From: Lithobates sylvaticus
Taxonomy: Eukaryota > Chordata > Amphibia > Anura > Ranidae
Assembly: GCA_028564925.1 (NCBI GenBank)
Contig: CM053029.1
Coordinates: forward strand, 431,673,297 to 431,737,296
Length of the DNA: 64,000 bases
Reading direction: 5' to 3'
Shown here piece by piece: positions 22,854 through 34,846 of the stretch. Position numbers and translations under genes: made by a program. The first letter of the stretch is position 1; every line of letters starts with the position of its first letter. The notes below the pieces were generated by a model, which had not been told where the DNA came from, did no database searches, and saw only the letters and a list, made by a program, of their open reading frames with translations.

Positions 22854-23940
22854 TCATTAAGTCCGTTCGCTGAACTTTTGACCGCCAAGAACGCGGTGAC
22901 GTACAACACTACGACAAGCCGAGAAAATTAAGTTCAATGCTTCCGAGCATGCGTCGAATTGTTTGAGCATACATAGGAATTTTGCACACTGGAATTGCTA
23001 CAGACGATCGATATTTTTTCCGACTTAAAAATTGAGACCATGCTCTCAATCTTTTGCTGGCTGGAATTCAGAAAGCCAACACAGTCACAATTTTCGACCA
23101 AAAGCGCTCATCTGTCTTTTGCTGGCCGAATTTCCGATCGTGCGTACGCCTATGCATTTTGCAGACTTGCACTACAGAACGTGTTCCATAGGAAACCATG
23201 TTACATGGACTGTAGTGCAAATCTGAAAAATGCACTAAAAATGCATAGGTGTGAATCAGGCCTAAAGGCAGAACTCACAGAATTAAACAGGTTGAGGACC
23301 AGACCTCAGAATTTTACGACTCTCCCACGAGTCCCATACTGTGCTGCTTGGGCCATTTCCCTTTACACTATTCAAATTCTCCTAAAGAAGGATGCAACTA
23401 GTTGAACTTAAACAAGCAATGCTCATTGGGCCTTACATCACATTTAAACCCCAAAATAAAAATGTAATTTATTTTATCTTACCAGTTCTTTAAATGTAGT
23501 TGCTGCATTCATTGCCTTTTTAAGGCTTTTACCTTTATTTTCACCTGGAGATCCTGCCAGTAAAACACTTTGTCCTTTGGGGACAACACTCACTCTTCAT
23601 ACTGCATCTATGGAGAAGCAGCATGGTCACTCTAGGCTGCTTTTCTGACTTAGACCACAAACCTCTCCCTCTCGCCTCCATCCCATAGAGAGGTGGGGTT
23701 GCGTAGTTCACAGAGGATAGCTTGAAAAGCTGAAAATATTGCTCTAGATATCAGTACAGTATGCATGAAGTTACAAGATTATTGGATTTCTATCAGGATC
23801 AGCAAGTCGTTTTCTGTACTTGAATGAACTGTGCTTATCCTGAACAAAGACAACCAATGCAGCTACCATATCTACAGATTGTGAAACTGAAATATATTAG
23901 ATTTTTGTTATTAAAAATACATTAAGGAAAGACCACTTAC
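22854..23940. other. Intron stretch with decayed MITE pieces
   Basis: About 22980-23265 holds foldback-type blocks (CGTGCGTACGCC, TTGCACTACAGAACG and its inverse TGTAGTGCAAATCTG, GTGAATCAGGCC). From 23460 the sequence looks unique. No exon is seen. Confidence 0.45.
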
Positions 23941-24061
23941 TAATTGTGCACTGTCTCCATCCACCTGTCTCTTCTCTCTTCTTGATCGTGACATTGCCAT
24001 CATGCTAAAGTTCTGCACAAGGTTGAATCCCTTACCCGATATGGTAATATTTCTTCCTCCA
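23941..24061 (-). CDS. plxnd1: plxnd1 exon 7 of 8: third IPT domain with a basic furin-like site
   Basis: The exon has one base plus 40 codons: GGRNITISGKGFNLVQ, then NFSMMAMSRSRREKRQVDG and DSAQL. The acceptor is TTTGTAAATAG, poorer in pyrimidines than the others; the donor is TTA|GTAAGT. SGGRxITxxGxGFxLVQ is the conserved start of the third plexin IPT domain. NIT and NFS are glycosylation sequons. The loop that follows, RSRREKR, is strongly basic and contains R-E-K-R, the minimal furin consensus. As I recall it, human plexin-D1 has no such cluster here. The exon ends in phase 0 and joins exon 8 across a 23.2 kb intron. Confidence 0.91.
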
Positions 24062-25502
24062 CTATTTACAAAGGCAAAAGACTTATTGTCAGTTGTTTTT
24101 ATCATTTACAATTCAAACATTCATTTACACAAACTTTGGACTGATAGTCAGTAACTTCCTAACAGAGCATTAGTACTGTACCCTAAATGAGCTACAAAGT
24201 AAAAATCCACAGTACAAAATGTTTCAATTAACCACCTACCACTCCCTAAATAGCAATATGCACTCTGGACAATCAGGATATTTTTTAAGTAGGTCACACA
24301 TTCAGTATATGAACCCCAGAGCTTTTTTTTTTTTTTTGCACATTTTTGTGCTTTACCTCTCATAAAACTAAAGTTTTACAACAGTAAGGCATGCTCTAGT
24401 TTGAATAAAAAGCATATTGTATTTTCACACGGGCCAAATGTTGGGAGACAAGGCCGATTCAAAAAAGAAAAAACGGGTGAAATTCGTCCCGCGTGCATGT
24501 CGGTTTGTCCGACAGAAGCCGGCCAAAGTCAGACGTGCATGCTGGAAAACCAACATCTGACCAACTCCCAATCAGTGCTCTCTGCCAATGGCAGGGAGCG
24601 CTGATCGGAATGTTCTGGTGGAGTGGCGTCCCCCAGTCAGAACACAACAGCTCAGCGGGGGAGATTGCTGAACTAACCTTGCATGGTTAGTACAGCGGCT
24701 CCGACTGGAGCTGACAGTATTTTTCCGTTTAACCCATGGGGTTAAATGAAAAAAAAAGAAACAAATAGCGTGTACCCGGCTTTACAGTGATCACCTTTGT
24801 ACTGCCATGTTGTAAAACAAAGGCAGGGAGGTGTACGCGTACAGTATTTCTGGAGTGCCAATTTTAAACAGCGCTTTAGAAAATACTCACATGGCCCGTG
24901 TGCTCAAATGGCTGTGGTTTTAGTGGGCATTGGACAGCTCAGGTCACACTCGCTATGTACAAAGCCAACCACAGTGCCTCTGTACCTTATGATCACTGTG
25001 AATCAATTCCAGAGATCACAATGGAGGAGTGAATAGGCTGAATGTTTGTAAACACAGAACAAAGGAGGATCAGCAGATTAAAGATGAAGGTGAGGAGTCT
25101 AAAGTGTAACTGGCCACTAATGATGATTGGATCATTATTTTGAAAGTAAAGAAATGAAAGGCGAATGTAAACAAACCCATTTTTGTTTTTCCCGCAAATT
25201 AATACATACAAAACACCTTGATAATTTAATAGCATCAAAAGAAAGGTATATTTGTCTAAAACTAATATGTAAAAATCATTTGGGTACGTGTTGCATGACT
25301 AATTATCAGTCAAACCATCACACACAAAAAAAACTGAAAAATGCCCTGCTAATGAAGGACTATATACAGACTGGTAGATGGCTAAATGATAACAGATGTA
25401 TCAGAATACACACACTATTTTTTGGCTGGAAATGTGAACCCTGAACAAATGTACTTTGTGAGATTAGGACATGTACAATCCATCATAGAGAAGACAAAAT
25501 AC
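24062..25502. other. plxnd1 intron between exons 6 and 7
   Basis: About 24425-24782 resembles a decayed MITE (it begins ACACGGGCC and ends GTGTACCCGGCTTTA). The rest has no recognisable feature. Confidence 0.45.
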
Positions 25503-25667
25503 CTGGCAAAGCTTCGATCAGGGTAAAATTGGTTGATAGATGGGTTGCTTCTGTAATAAAATTGCTTAGCCTCTGTCGTGTAATTGCCGTAATGCAACTT
25601 GACTTTGACAACTCCTTCCTTCTTACCTGCACCTGTAACACAGACTATGTCTTCGCCAAATGTGATG
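25503..25667 (-). CDS. plxnd1: plxnd1 exon 6 of 8: end of second IPT and start of third
   Basis: The exon has one base, 54 codons and two bases: ITFGEDIVCVTGAGKKEG, then VKLHYGNYTTEAKQFYYR, then NPSINQFYPDRSFA. The acceptor is TTTTCCTTTACAG; the donor is GCCAG|GTATTT, which is a fairly weak match. CVTG and the FxYR-xNP join between IPT domains are plexin hallmarks. NYT is a glycosylation sequon. AG plus T of exon 7 gives Ser, making the family SFASGGR. A strong donor-like CAG|GTAAGA lies inside the exon (25621-25630); see findings. Confidence 0.92.
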
Positions 25668-26208
25668 CTGTAAAGGAAAATAATGAGAAGTCAGCAGCAT
25701 AGGACTGTGTGGTGATGAGCTAAAACTCATCAATAAACAGCTTTTGAGAGACACAATGAGAGCAGGCAAGCAGCACAAAGGCAATACACATGTGCATCCT
25801 TCACGCATGAAGTCCTCAATGGCAAACAATAGGCTTGTGTTTCAGCCAACCATATGCCAAACAAACACTCTTGATGCTTAAACAGCTAATTATATGCATA
25901 TAAGTTACAAACAAAAAGTTAAAGCTGAACTTGAGCTATTAAATCTTCTTCAATATTGACAATTCCCCCAAAGTAATGGCCTTTTTTGTTTGTTTGTTTT
26001 TTCAACCCACTTCCTCTGAGTCCAGGTTGCTCTGGCTCCACTTCTTGGAATTCAAGTTGTGCCAAGACTGTGTGAGATGAGACCACCCCAAAGGAGTGGG
26101 TCTAAAACTCCCTGGGCTTCAGTATTTCTTTGAGTATTACTTCATTGAATGTTACTCAAATGTCATTACATGAGTGTAAAAGAAAAAGCACCCTTGACAC
26201 CAGGTTTG

Positions 26209-26274
<66 letters not shown>

Positions 26275-27276
26275 CCCGTCAAATGCAGCCCCAGAATAGT
26301 CATCCACAATACAACTTCAACGTAAATGAAAATCTTCCAACCTGAATCTATAGTGCCCTTCAAAACACAGAAGAACAAAGCCATTCTACAAAAGCTCTTA
26401 ATAAGTCTGAAGTAAAAAAAAATGGTTAAAAAAAACACACTCTAAATAGAAACACAGGCAGGTTTCAGTGCGATTCAGAGGTGACAGATCCAGCTATGGT
26501 TATTAGCATTTGCATATTTTCAGAACCGGTGTCCATCAGCTCTACTTTTTATTAGACATTTGGAAACTCACTAGTGTCTTGGGCATTGTCTGGGCTATTA
26601 ATGATTTGATGCAATAAAAATGCCTCATCTGGAAAAGTGCACATTAAATTATTCTCATGTTACTCAAACTGTCCCCAGTTGTAATAGTCACAGTAAAATA
26701 GGATAACTCCTTTAATCGCTTGAAGTAGGCTGGAATTCTGATTTACATTTTTAACATTCTCACTGAATATTCCGGACAGCAATTCCTTTTTTTCTCTTTT
26801 AAGGAAGTCTGTATTATGCACAAATAAAAACACACACACTTTATAAGATGCATTAATGTCATGGTCCGTATGAAGGATGCTCCTTACACTTGTTATTGGG
26901 AAGAATTACCCCCTTATAGATAGCTAAAAAGATCAGTGATGTCAATGGGAACATATCCGAGAGGAAAAAATTTCTGATTGTTCAAGGAAACCTCTAGCAA
27001 CCTGTGGAGGAACCCTAGTTGAGAAACCCTGTTCAAGACTCTTCTCCAGAAATGGACTACAAACATATCTGTATCTCTTAATCTCCATTACATTAGGGGC
27101 AGAGGGGGTGCCGGGCAATTGGTTTACATAAAACAGCTAGGAGGGAAAATATTCTAAGAGGAGGTCACAGGAAGTGACAAGGACGCTGCATTTCTGGCAA
27201 GGTCAACATGCATTTTTTGTACTTGCCAAAATGTTCTTAGCTCAAAAGAAAAAGAGAACTAAGGCAGCAGCCACAT
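25668..27276. other. plxnd1 intron stretch, 5-prime part of the intron before exon 6
   Basis: No coding sequence. AGGAACCCTAGTTGAGAAACC near 27009 is a short end-like motif also seen at 58578-58592. A dinucleotide array lies at 26209-26268. Confidence 0.45.
26209..26268. repeat. (TA)n microsatellite
   Basis: About 29 uninterrupted AT dinucleotides, ending in an A run. Likely length-variable between individuals. Confidence 0.95.
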
Positions 27277-27280
27277 TTAA

Positions 27281-27739
27281 AGTGGTTGTAAACCCTTATA
27301 TATATCCAGTGAAGTGACTGGCCTCAAGTGATACACAGAGATTAAATAAATCCTCCAACATAAGATGTACTTTTTTATCTTTTCTTCTCTACATTCCTTC
27401 AAATTACAGAATTTTTACAGATTGCCTGAGCTGCGGAAAACAGGGGCGGAGACTGAAATTACACACTGCAGAGCTCATTGAGGAGAGCTCAGAGCTGATT
27501 GGATGGAAAGGATACACACCCCTTTTACACAGCAGCCAAGCTGAGGCGGTCAATCAGCTGGAGGTCTCTCCCGTCACAATTTTTGTCTTGGTGTCAGGAA
27601 AACTAGTCAGAAGTGATTAATGCTGATAGAGGAAAGCAGCAGGAGACAGAAATGACACATAGTGCTCCTAATTGAGACAAGCACACACTATATGGGGATA
27701 TGCTTTGTTAATATTATATGTCTGAGGTTTACAACCACT
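27281..27739. mobile_element. TTAA-type MITE, GTGGTTGTAAACC family
   Basis: The ends AGTGGTTGTAAACCC and, reversed, AGTGGTTGTAAACCT. TTAA lies at 27277-27280 on the left; on the right GGGC replaces it. 459 bp. A second, incomplete copy starts at 59046. Confidence 0.68.
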
Positions 27740-29159
27740 GGGCTGGTAGCTGTAATATATTAAATTTTCTGGTGGAAACAGACTAACAATGGCAGACACT
27801 AACAGTAATCATGCCTCTCTGACAGTGCAAGAGCTGGTTTTAATGCATTATCAGGAATAATCTTTTACAATTAATTATAATAAATATTAGGCATGAATGC
27901 GCTTATTGCCTTGTCATCTATGTAGTCATAGAATTCCATAGCCAATCCCAACACACACAAGAGTAAGAGTATTTAAGTTGATTCCATGTAGAAAATAGTC
28001 TACAAGGCTTCGCTCTTATTTGTTGAACAGAGTGCTACAGAGGTGAATATTAATTGGAATGGGATTGGCTGAAGTTACTCATAATTTAAAAGGCAATTGA
28101 AAATCATGGAGCATTTGTTGCTAATCACTGTATATCTCCCCAGCCAAATTGGCAAATCTGAAAGCAAAACTACGGAATACAACGGGGACAGCTGGAACTA
28201 TTTGGCAAGTTTGCCTGCACAGTTTGGAGTCAAAGGTTTTGGGGAGTAGCACAGTAACCCTTTCATTGACACATCATTCCAAACAGTATTTGAGCCCAAA
28301 CAATCAGCTAACTCATGCTATAATGATAGTCTTAAAATAACTTGACTGGCACATTTCAGCATACAAGGCACATTATGCTTGTGTTATCAGCAAACCCTAA
28401 CAAAAAACCCTGGAATTTCCTTCTGTAAGCCAAGCTGTTAGTTTTATTTTAAGATGCTAATGACTCCTCTTTAGAGAAACAGTACTGGACTAAAATGGTT
28501 TGCCATCATCCAGAATAGACAGAGTTAAAATCATGTCTTCTAAGACACAGTGCAGGCCAAAGAAGAATGCCAAATATCTTTCTACTTGACAGTTAAATCT
28601 TTCAGATACGCTCATAATTTCCTGCCCTGATTAATGTAACCTTTTAAACATAACTTGGCAGGAATATCTTGCAAAAAGAAAAAACACATTCCCTATTGTA
28701 AAATGCCCTAAACATTCCATTGCTCTGTTTATCCAGGCAGTCAGTGAATTCCCTTCCCTCCTAATTAATTCTCATGTTTCATTCAGGTTTCTGCGACTCT
28801 GCAAGACTATGACCCACTTAACTCTACCAAAGACGTCAGTGTACAGAATTCCTAAACAAAGGCCGAGTCTCTGTACCTGCTTCTTGTACTCATCTGCAAA
28901 CTACGAATGTTGCTTTGGTAGAATAAGCTATAAACACTTTTCTGACAAAATGAATAATATCAATGCAGGGATACAACAAAGGTTGTAAACATTTTGTCTC
29001 TGTTATTACTATAAAGGCTTTGAAAGCACCCTTTATGTACAATTGGAAATGTTTACTACAAACAATGAAGGCATTTTTTATTTTTTGGTGTTCTTTTTTA
29101 GTTTTAAAAGTGGTAGTGGTGGGCATTTCCCTTTTTTTTCATAACTATAATGTTGCCAG
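27740..29159. other. Intron stretch, no repeat recognised
   Basis: Looks like single-copy intron DNA. Neither exon homology nor terminal repeats were found. About 28870-29130 is AT-rich. Confidence 0.45.
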
Positions 29160-29163
29160 TTAA

Positions 29164-30298
29164 CCACTTGCCGACCGTCTCCTGTATATATAAGTTGGCA
29201 CTTTGAAGATGGATATCTCGGTAACGCCAGCAGCAGCTGCCACAACCGAGATAGCCATCTCTTCAGGAGCCAGTCGTGTTTACAGTAATGGTGGTTTCTG
29301 CAGCAGTTTTGCCGCAAGATCAGTTATCTGCGGCGAGAGAGGGCGCCCCTCCCCCTGCTCTCCCGCGCCCTCCGCCACTTACCGGAGCTGTCGGCAGCGG
29401 CGATTGGGACCTGTCTGTGCCCGGGTATGGAGACGAGTGAGGGCAAGATGGCCCCCACCCGTCTCCATACCATAGCAGGGCGGAAGCGACGTCAAAAGGC
29501 ACATTTTTTAAAAGTTATTTTTTCAAATTAAATTTTTATTTTATTGCATTTTAGTCAAAATATGAGATCTGAGGACTTTTTGACCCCAGATCTCATATTT
29601 AAAGAGGACCTGTCATGCTTTTTTCTATCACATTCCTTGTAATAGGAATAAAAGCAACCCATTTTTTTTTTTTTTTTAAAACAGTGAAAAAATACATTAA
29701 ATCAAGTAAAATAAATAGGAAAATTATAATTTTTTTTTTAAAGTGTCCCGTCGAGCTCGCGCGCAGAAGCGAACGTATACGTGAGTAGCGCCCGCATATG
29801 AAAATGGTGGTCAAACCACACATGTGAGGTATTGCTGCAATCGTTAAACAGAGCAACAATTCTAGCCCTATACCTCCTCTGTAACTCAAAACATGCAACC
29901 TGTAGAATTTTTTAAACGTCGCCTATGGAGAGGTAAGGGTAAAAGTTTGACGCCCTTCCACGAGCGGGCGCAATTTTGAAGCATGATATGTTGGGTATCA
30001 ATTTACTCGTCGTAACATTATCTTTCACAATCTAAAAAAAAATTGGGCTAACTTTACAGTTGTCTTATTTTTTTATTCAAAAAAGTGAATTTTTTTCCAA
30101 AAAAAAGTGCACTTGTAAGACCGCTGCGCAAATACGGTGTGAAAAAAGTATTGCATTGACCGCCATTTTATTCTCTAGGGTGTTAGAAAACAAAACAACA
30201 TATAATGTTTGGGGGTTTCAAGTAATTTTCTAGCAAAAAAAAACAGTTTTTAAACTTGTAAACACCAAAATTTTAAAACGAGGCTAGTCCTTAAGTGG
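29164..30298. mobile_element. TTAA-flanked element A, uninterrupted copy
   Basis: TTAA at 29160-29163 and 30299-30302. The ends are CCACTTGCCGACCGTC and, reversed, CCACTTAAGGACTAGCC. Contains GATATCTCGGTAACG, GACCCCAGATCTCATATTT, TGAGGTATTGCTGC and ACGAGCGGGCGCAATTTTG, all shared with 4118-4865 and 9954-10334. 1,135 bp with no transposase. It serves as the empty-site reference for the insertion of element B. Confidence 0.82.
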
Positions 30299-30302
30299 TT
30301 AA

Positions 30303-31723
30303 TAAAGTTGAGAGAAGTTCATCCTTAGTAACATGTAACATCCATAATTCAGGCTGCAACATGTTACCAATGCAGAAGCCTCGCGTCCTCCTGATCTCCC
30401 ATTGTGATAGCGGGTGGTTGATCCTCTTCCCGCACCCGCTCTCAAATTTTAAAAAACCTGACCGCTGTGCAGGGCTCTGTCCACACAGCCATGTCTTTTA
30501 TTCAAAGAGATCTGTGAATTAATGATTTAAAAGTCCTGTCTGCCACCGCAAGAGACAGCTTCTAGTTCTTAGTGAACTACCAGGGAACTCATCAGCACCC
30601 TCATAGTTCACAAACACTTCCTGCAGCTGAGTAACTCTCCACCCCTATAGTGGTTTGGGTAAAAACAGCTGTCTGGAGTGTCTGCAGAAGCCTGATATTG
30701 CACCTGTGATCTACTGATCGTGTGTGCAATGCTTTGTAGGCTCCATGGTAAAAAAACAAATACACGTACATACAAAATCATGTGCATTCAAATATAATCC
30801 ACCAAAGGAATTTTAGGTGTTAAAATATTCAATATGCTCATATAATAATGTTAATTTTTAGAATATTACAATAATAATAAAAACCGCTGCACAAATATTG
30901 TGGCAACATACTAGGCTGCAACACCCGCTATTTTATTCTCTAGGGCCTTCGTTAAAATATATATATGTTTGGGGGTTCTAAGTAACTTTCAAACAAAAAA
31001 AAAAATGCAGATTTTTACATAAGAGAAATGTCAGAATTGGCCCTGGGGTCAAGTGCTTAATCTAGCCGGAAGGCGTTCCATATGCCTCACATCTTTAGTA
31101 CAAAGGGGGAGGGCGTTTGCTTTTAACTAATGGTGCATGATCCTTATATCAGTGTTTCTGGGGTGTCTGCAGCATGGTACATCTTACTGCCCCTTGCAGC
31201 AGCTGCACAGGCTTTGTACTGGATACATCACAGGACTCTGCAAAATTTACTGTCTGGTTTAATGTGTTCTATTTTAATAAAAGTTATCACTGCACTAGGT
31301 TTTTTTTTTTTTTTTGCTTTTGTTTTTTTTTGTGTCCTTGTTTACCCTCTCCTGATTCTGCTAATGCTTATTTATGTGATTTTGTGATAGGTCCACTTTT
31401 AGTTCCGCATATAGTGCTCACACAGATGTTTACTATACAAAACAACAGGCTAAACCTGGAGGCTTCTCACTGACCAAAGATACAAACGATAGTCAGTAAG
31501 AACACAGAAATAGGACTGATCACAGAGGAAAAATAGAAATAATCTGTATTACCCATAGCAATTAGAACCTTCTTTTAACTCTGGGGAAAAAGGAAAAGGA
31601 AAGATAATCTGATTGCATGCTATGGGTAAAGTAATGGAATTTAAGCCTGAAGTTGTTTATTACACGGTCCAAGCTTCCATTATCACATTTTCTAGAAAGA
31701 TGCTGTTATGCTTGAAGACTAAG
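30303..31723. other. Intron stretch with one element-A fragment
   Basis: About 30885-31062 repeats the right part of element A (CCGCTGCACAAATA, CGCTATTTTATTCTCTAGGG, TGTTTGGGGGTTCTAAGT) without ends. The rest is unassigned. Confidence 0.5.
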
Positions 31724-31842
31724 CAGGGACCTCCAAACTACAGCTGTCCAGCTGTTGCAGAACTACACATCCCATGAGGCATTGCAAAGCTATGACAGTC
31801 ACAGACATGACAACTGGAGGGCCTTAGTTTGGAGAACCCCTG
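31724..31842. mobile_element. Short hAT-like MITE close to exon 5
   Basis: The ends CAGGGACCTCCAAACTA and, reversed, CAGGGGTTCTCCAAACTA. Contains TTGCAGAACTACACATCCCA and TGAGGCATTGCAAAGC, a very common vertebrate short repeat. The flanking eight bases are not clearly duplicated. It lies 68 bp past the donor of exon 5. Confidence 0.65.
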
Positions 31843-31909
31843 CTCTAAAGCATAGAATCCCAAAAATATACAGAATGAACAGGTTTCTAAACTCAGGTCA
31901 TATACATAC

Positions 31910-32046
31910 ACTTCACAATTGATGCCATCAAGAGTCACTCGGACATCACTTTTAGATCCGGTTTCCAACAGATTTCCACTTATAGTTATGTATGTGCCCC
32001 CAGCAAGCACACCTTCAGTTGGCGTTACCGAAGTAGGTTGTGGATC
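31910..32046 (-). CDS. plxnd1: plxnd1 exon 5 of 8: first half of the second IPT domain
   Basis: The exon has 45 codons plus two bases. It starts DPQPTSVTPTEG, then AGGTYITISGNLLETG, then DVRVTLDGINCE. The acceptor is TTTTCATACCTAG; the donor is GAAGT|GTATGT. An earlier GT two bases upstream would break the phase of exon 6, so the GTATGT site is preferred. The AGGT-x-x-TISG motif is the IPT start. GS-x-x-DVRVTL-x-G is almost the plexin-D1 sequence as I recall it. The last two bases GT join C of exon 6 to give Val (CE-V-ITFG). Confidence 0.93.
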
Positions 32047-34715
32047 CTAGGTATGAAAAAAGGAGATATTTTATTTCACGTTATCTAGTGATGCAACAAA
32101 GTTTTTGATTCAGTCATGAAACAGTCATAAATAACATTACTGGTGTTTGTAGTACTGACCCTAATTCTAAGGATTTAAAGGAACCCTCAGCAAAACTAGA
32201 ACATTTCCCATATGACATGCACTGGGATTTTTTTTTGTCCATTTTGGATGGAGTACAGGATAGTTAAAGCCCCTGTGGTTTTTCTCTTACCAGGGAGATT
32301 TTCTTCCACCTATCGTAGAGTTAAAAGGAAGTGAGAGAAAAAAAAAAAAAAAAAGAAAACCTCTCTCCAACGTAAGGAAAATCCCTTCTAAGGCAGTTGT
32401 TACCAGAACAAGTGTCTCCACTGGAAGATTTCTCATTTATTTCTGGTTTGGTGCCAAAACTTAAAATTTTAGATTTTGCTCTAACCTTCAGTGTCGGTCA
32501 CTAGGACAAAGAACGAGAGTGAACCTTCCCCTTAGATATATTGAGTGTCATGCATCATAGCTCCTAACTAACCCTTATTTGGAACCAAATCTTTCTGTCC
32601 CTTTTTCCTCCTCAGTGGTCCCTTTTTTGCCCTGCAGTATAGACCTCTATAACATTAAGTGTTTACCTACCAAAAGTGCACTACACTAAACCTTTCAAAT
32701 GACTTTTAGATTATAATATTTCTTATCTGGAAAAAAAAACGTATAAAGCTAAAGATGCACTATAGCCTCCAATAACAATGTAGCAGGGGCTACATTAGGG
32801 GCGCAGCCACCCCTCTATCCATGCGCCCAGACCCTTTCAGGATGCCGGGCGCATGGATTCCAAAGTGGGGTGGGTGGTTTTTTGAAGCACCGATTAGCGC
32901 CAGAGGCTCTGCAATGTAGGCCTTGGATTGGCATACAAAGACTACAAAAAAATCATCTACCCCAGCCTGGCATTACTGGTGAATGTTTACTTGCTGTGCT
33001 GGTGGCATAAAATCATAAGGACCAGGTAATTGTAGCAAAACAGGAAACAGAGGAGATGTGGTTTGTGGTGAACTTTTGTGCATCCAAACACAATCAAAGT
33101 TTAACATGCATTTGCCTTGGTTTTTATAGACTGCTGTGTTGACTTCCAACCTTGGCAATGCCACTTTTTTCCCCTGGAGAAATATGTATTCTGTGGATAA
33201 CTTTGAATTTGTATAAAGCATCCTCATTAATGTATTCCATAAATGAAAGAAGAAGCAAACAGAGGCTTCTTGGAGTCCCAAAAGGGCAGATGTCAGCTTT
33301 GATCTGGAGCTACCGTGCCAGAGAGCATCAGAAATTCCACACTTCCTGTATGCACTAGGAAGAGAGCCAAGAAAAGTCGACAGCTTGTACCCCTATTTGA
33401 AGCCGACACTATCCTCTGATACAAAGAAAGCACAGAGCTTAGATCGGAAGGAGCTGATGCAGTGGTGTCAGCATCAGTCTACAACTCATTTACATTGCCT
33501 CTAGTTATGATAGGAACTAGGGAAGGATCACAGAAGCTGAGCCATAAGCATCACAGACTAGGTCCTACGGCATTCTAACCTGTCATTTTACTGAGCATTG
33601 TCACAAAGCAGAAAAGCATTGTTGTTCATCAATGAAAAGCTTATCAGCTAAAGCTTTCCACAACTATAAAATGGAATATTACACTATACTTTTAGCAAAT
33701 TTGCAGACAGCACTTTTAAACATACACACACACACACACACACACACTTGAATACATGCCATAAAACCCAGCCCTCATAAAACCTATGAAACTCATGACA
33801 TATACATTTTGTTAAGACTTTGTTTAGGATTGACTGATTCAGTTATGTGGTATTTAGTGACTCACTCTGCCAATGCAGTTTGTCCATGTTTGGATTATTA
33901 TTTTGGAGACATTTCGCCATGATTTCAGTTTGTCTAGACAACTGCACTTGAGTAACTAAAGGCCCCATTCACACCAGTGTGCTGTGGTAATGAGCACATG
34001 TAACATTCTTTACATTTGTCAGTGCAACATGGTGCCATTCATTCTGAGTGGTACCCCAATGCACTTGTCCAGCACATCACACTACTGTGCATTATGGTGC
34101 GCTGCTAAAAATCCTACATGCTGATTTTTAGTTATTTGCAGTGCATTAGGCAGCCCATTTAAACAAAATGGTCTGTCTTATGGCAGCGCATGCTAGTGTT
34201 AACACACTTCAGTGGATCAGGCTTCTGCAAATGGACCCTATTTGATCCTATTGCAAGTCAGTTGGCTGACTGCTAAATGGCAATTAACAGAAAATCATTC
34301 ATCTAACAGCTGTGCATTTTACTATGCATTAAATAGTTAAAAATAGCCTCTACTAAGAAAAATATGTGAATTGACCTGTTGAACAATGTACTTGTCTAGT
34401 GGTCTCTGGCTTCAATAAATTTGAAAAAACTTTCTTTTATGCATACTAAGTCCAGGTTAGTGACAAAGTAATAAAGCGACTAAACCACCATGACAGCCAG
34501 GTAGGAAAAAAAATAATAAATAGGCGCTTGAATTTTTTTACCACAAGTTTTCCTTCAAAGGAGGTTCCCTTCAGTGTCTGTAAAACAGCCATAAGTGACA
34601 GACTGGAGGCAGGGGACATGAAGTGTCCTATATTGAAGCGCAATCAACATTTAACATATCTTTCAGAGTTGCTTGATAGTTTGCTACAAATAACACCAAC
34701 ATGTCGTCTTTGTTA
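32047..34715. other. Intron between exons 4 and 5, 3' part
   Basis: Mostly unassigned. About 32270-32480 shares ACTGGAAGATTT-like blocks with 50030-50110. About 33958-34200 has MITE-like GGCCCCATTCACACC words. A CA microsatellite is at 33723-33748. Reading frames here show no homology. Confidence 0.45.
33723..33748. repeat. (CA)n microsatellite
   Basis: About 13 CA dinucleotides. Confidence 0.9.
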
Positions 34716-34846
34716 GGCCCGATGTACACTGCTGCTGGTAAACAGACATTCAGAGGCAGTTGGATGCTTTTTCAGCCGCCCCTGAACTTATCCAGGGTTA
34801 TCTTACACAGGTACAAGTACACAGGTTTGTTTAATGTAATTTTTAG

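Noticed and set aside
31903-31912. Alternative donor GTGTAT for plexin exon 5 two bases upstream
   Set aside because: It would leave phase 0 and break the codon shared with exon 6; GTATGT keeps the frame and is the better consensus.
34446-34716. Reading frame rich in Phe/Trp on the minus strand, possible small membrane protein
   Set aside because: No start context, no relatives recognised and low-complexity AT-rich DNA. Likely chance.
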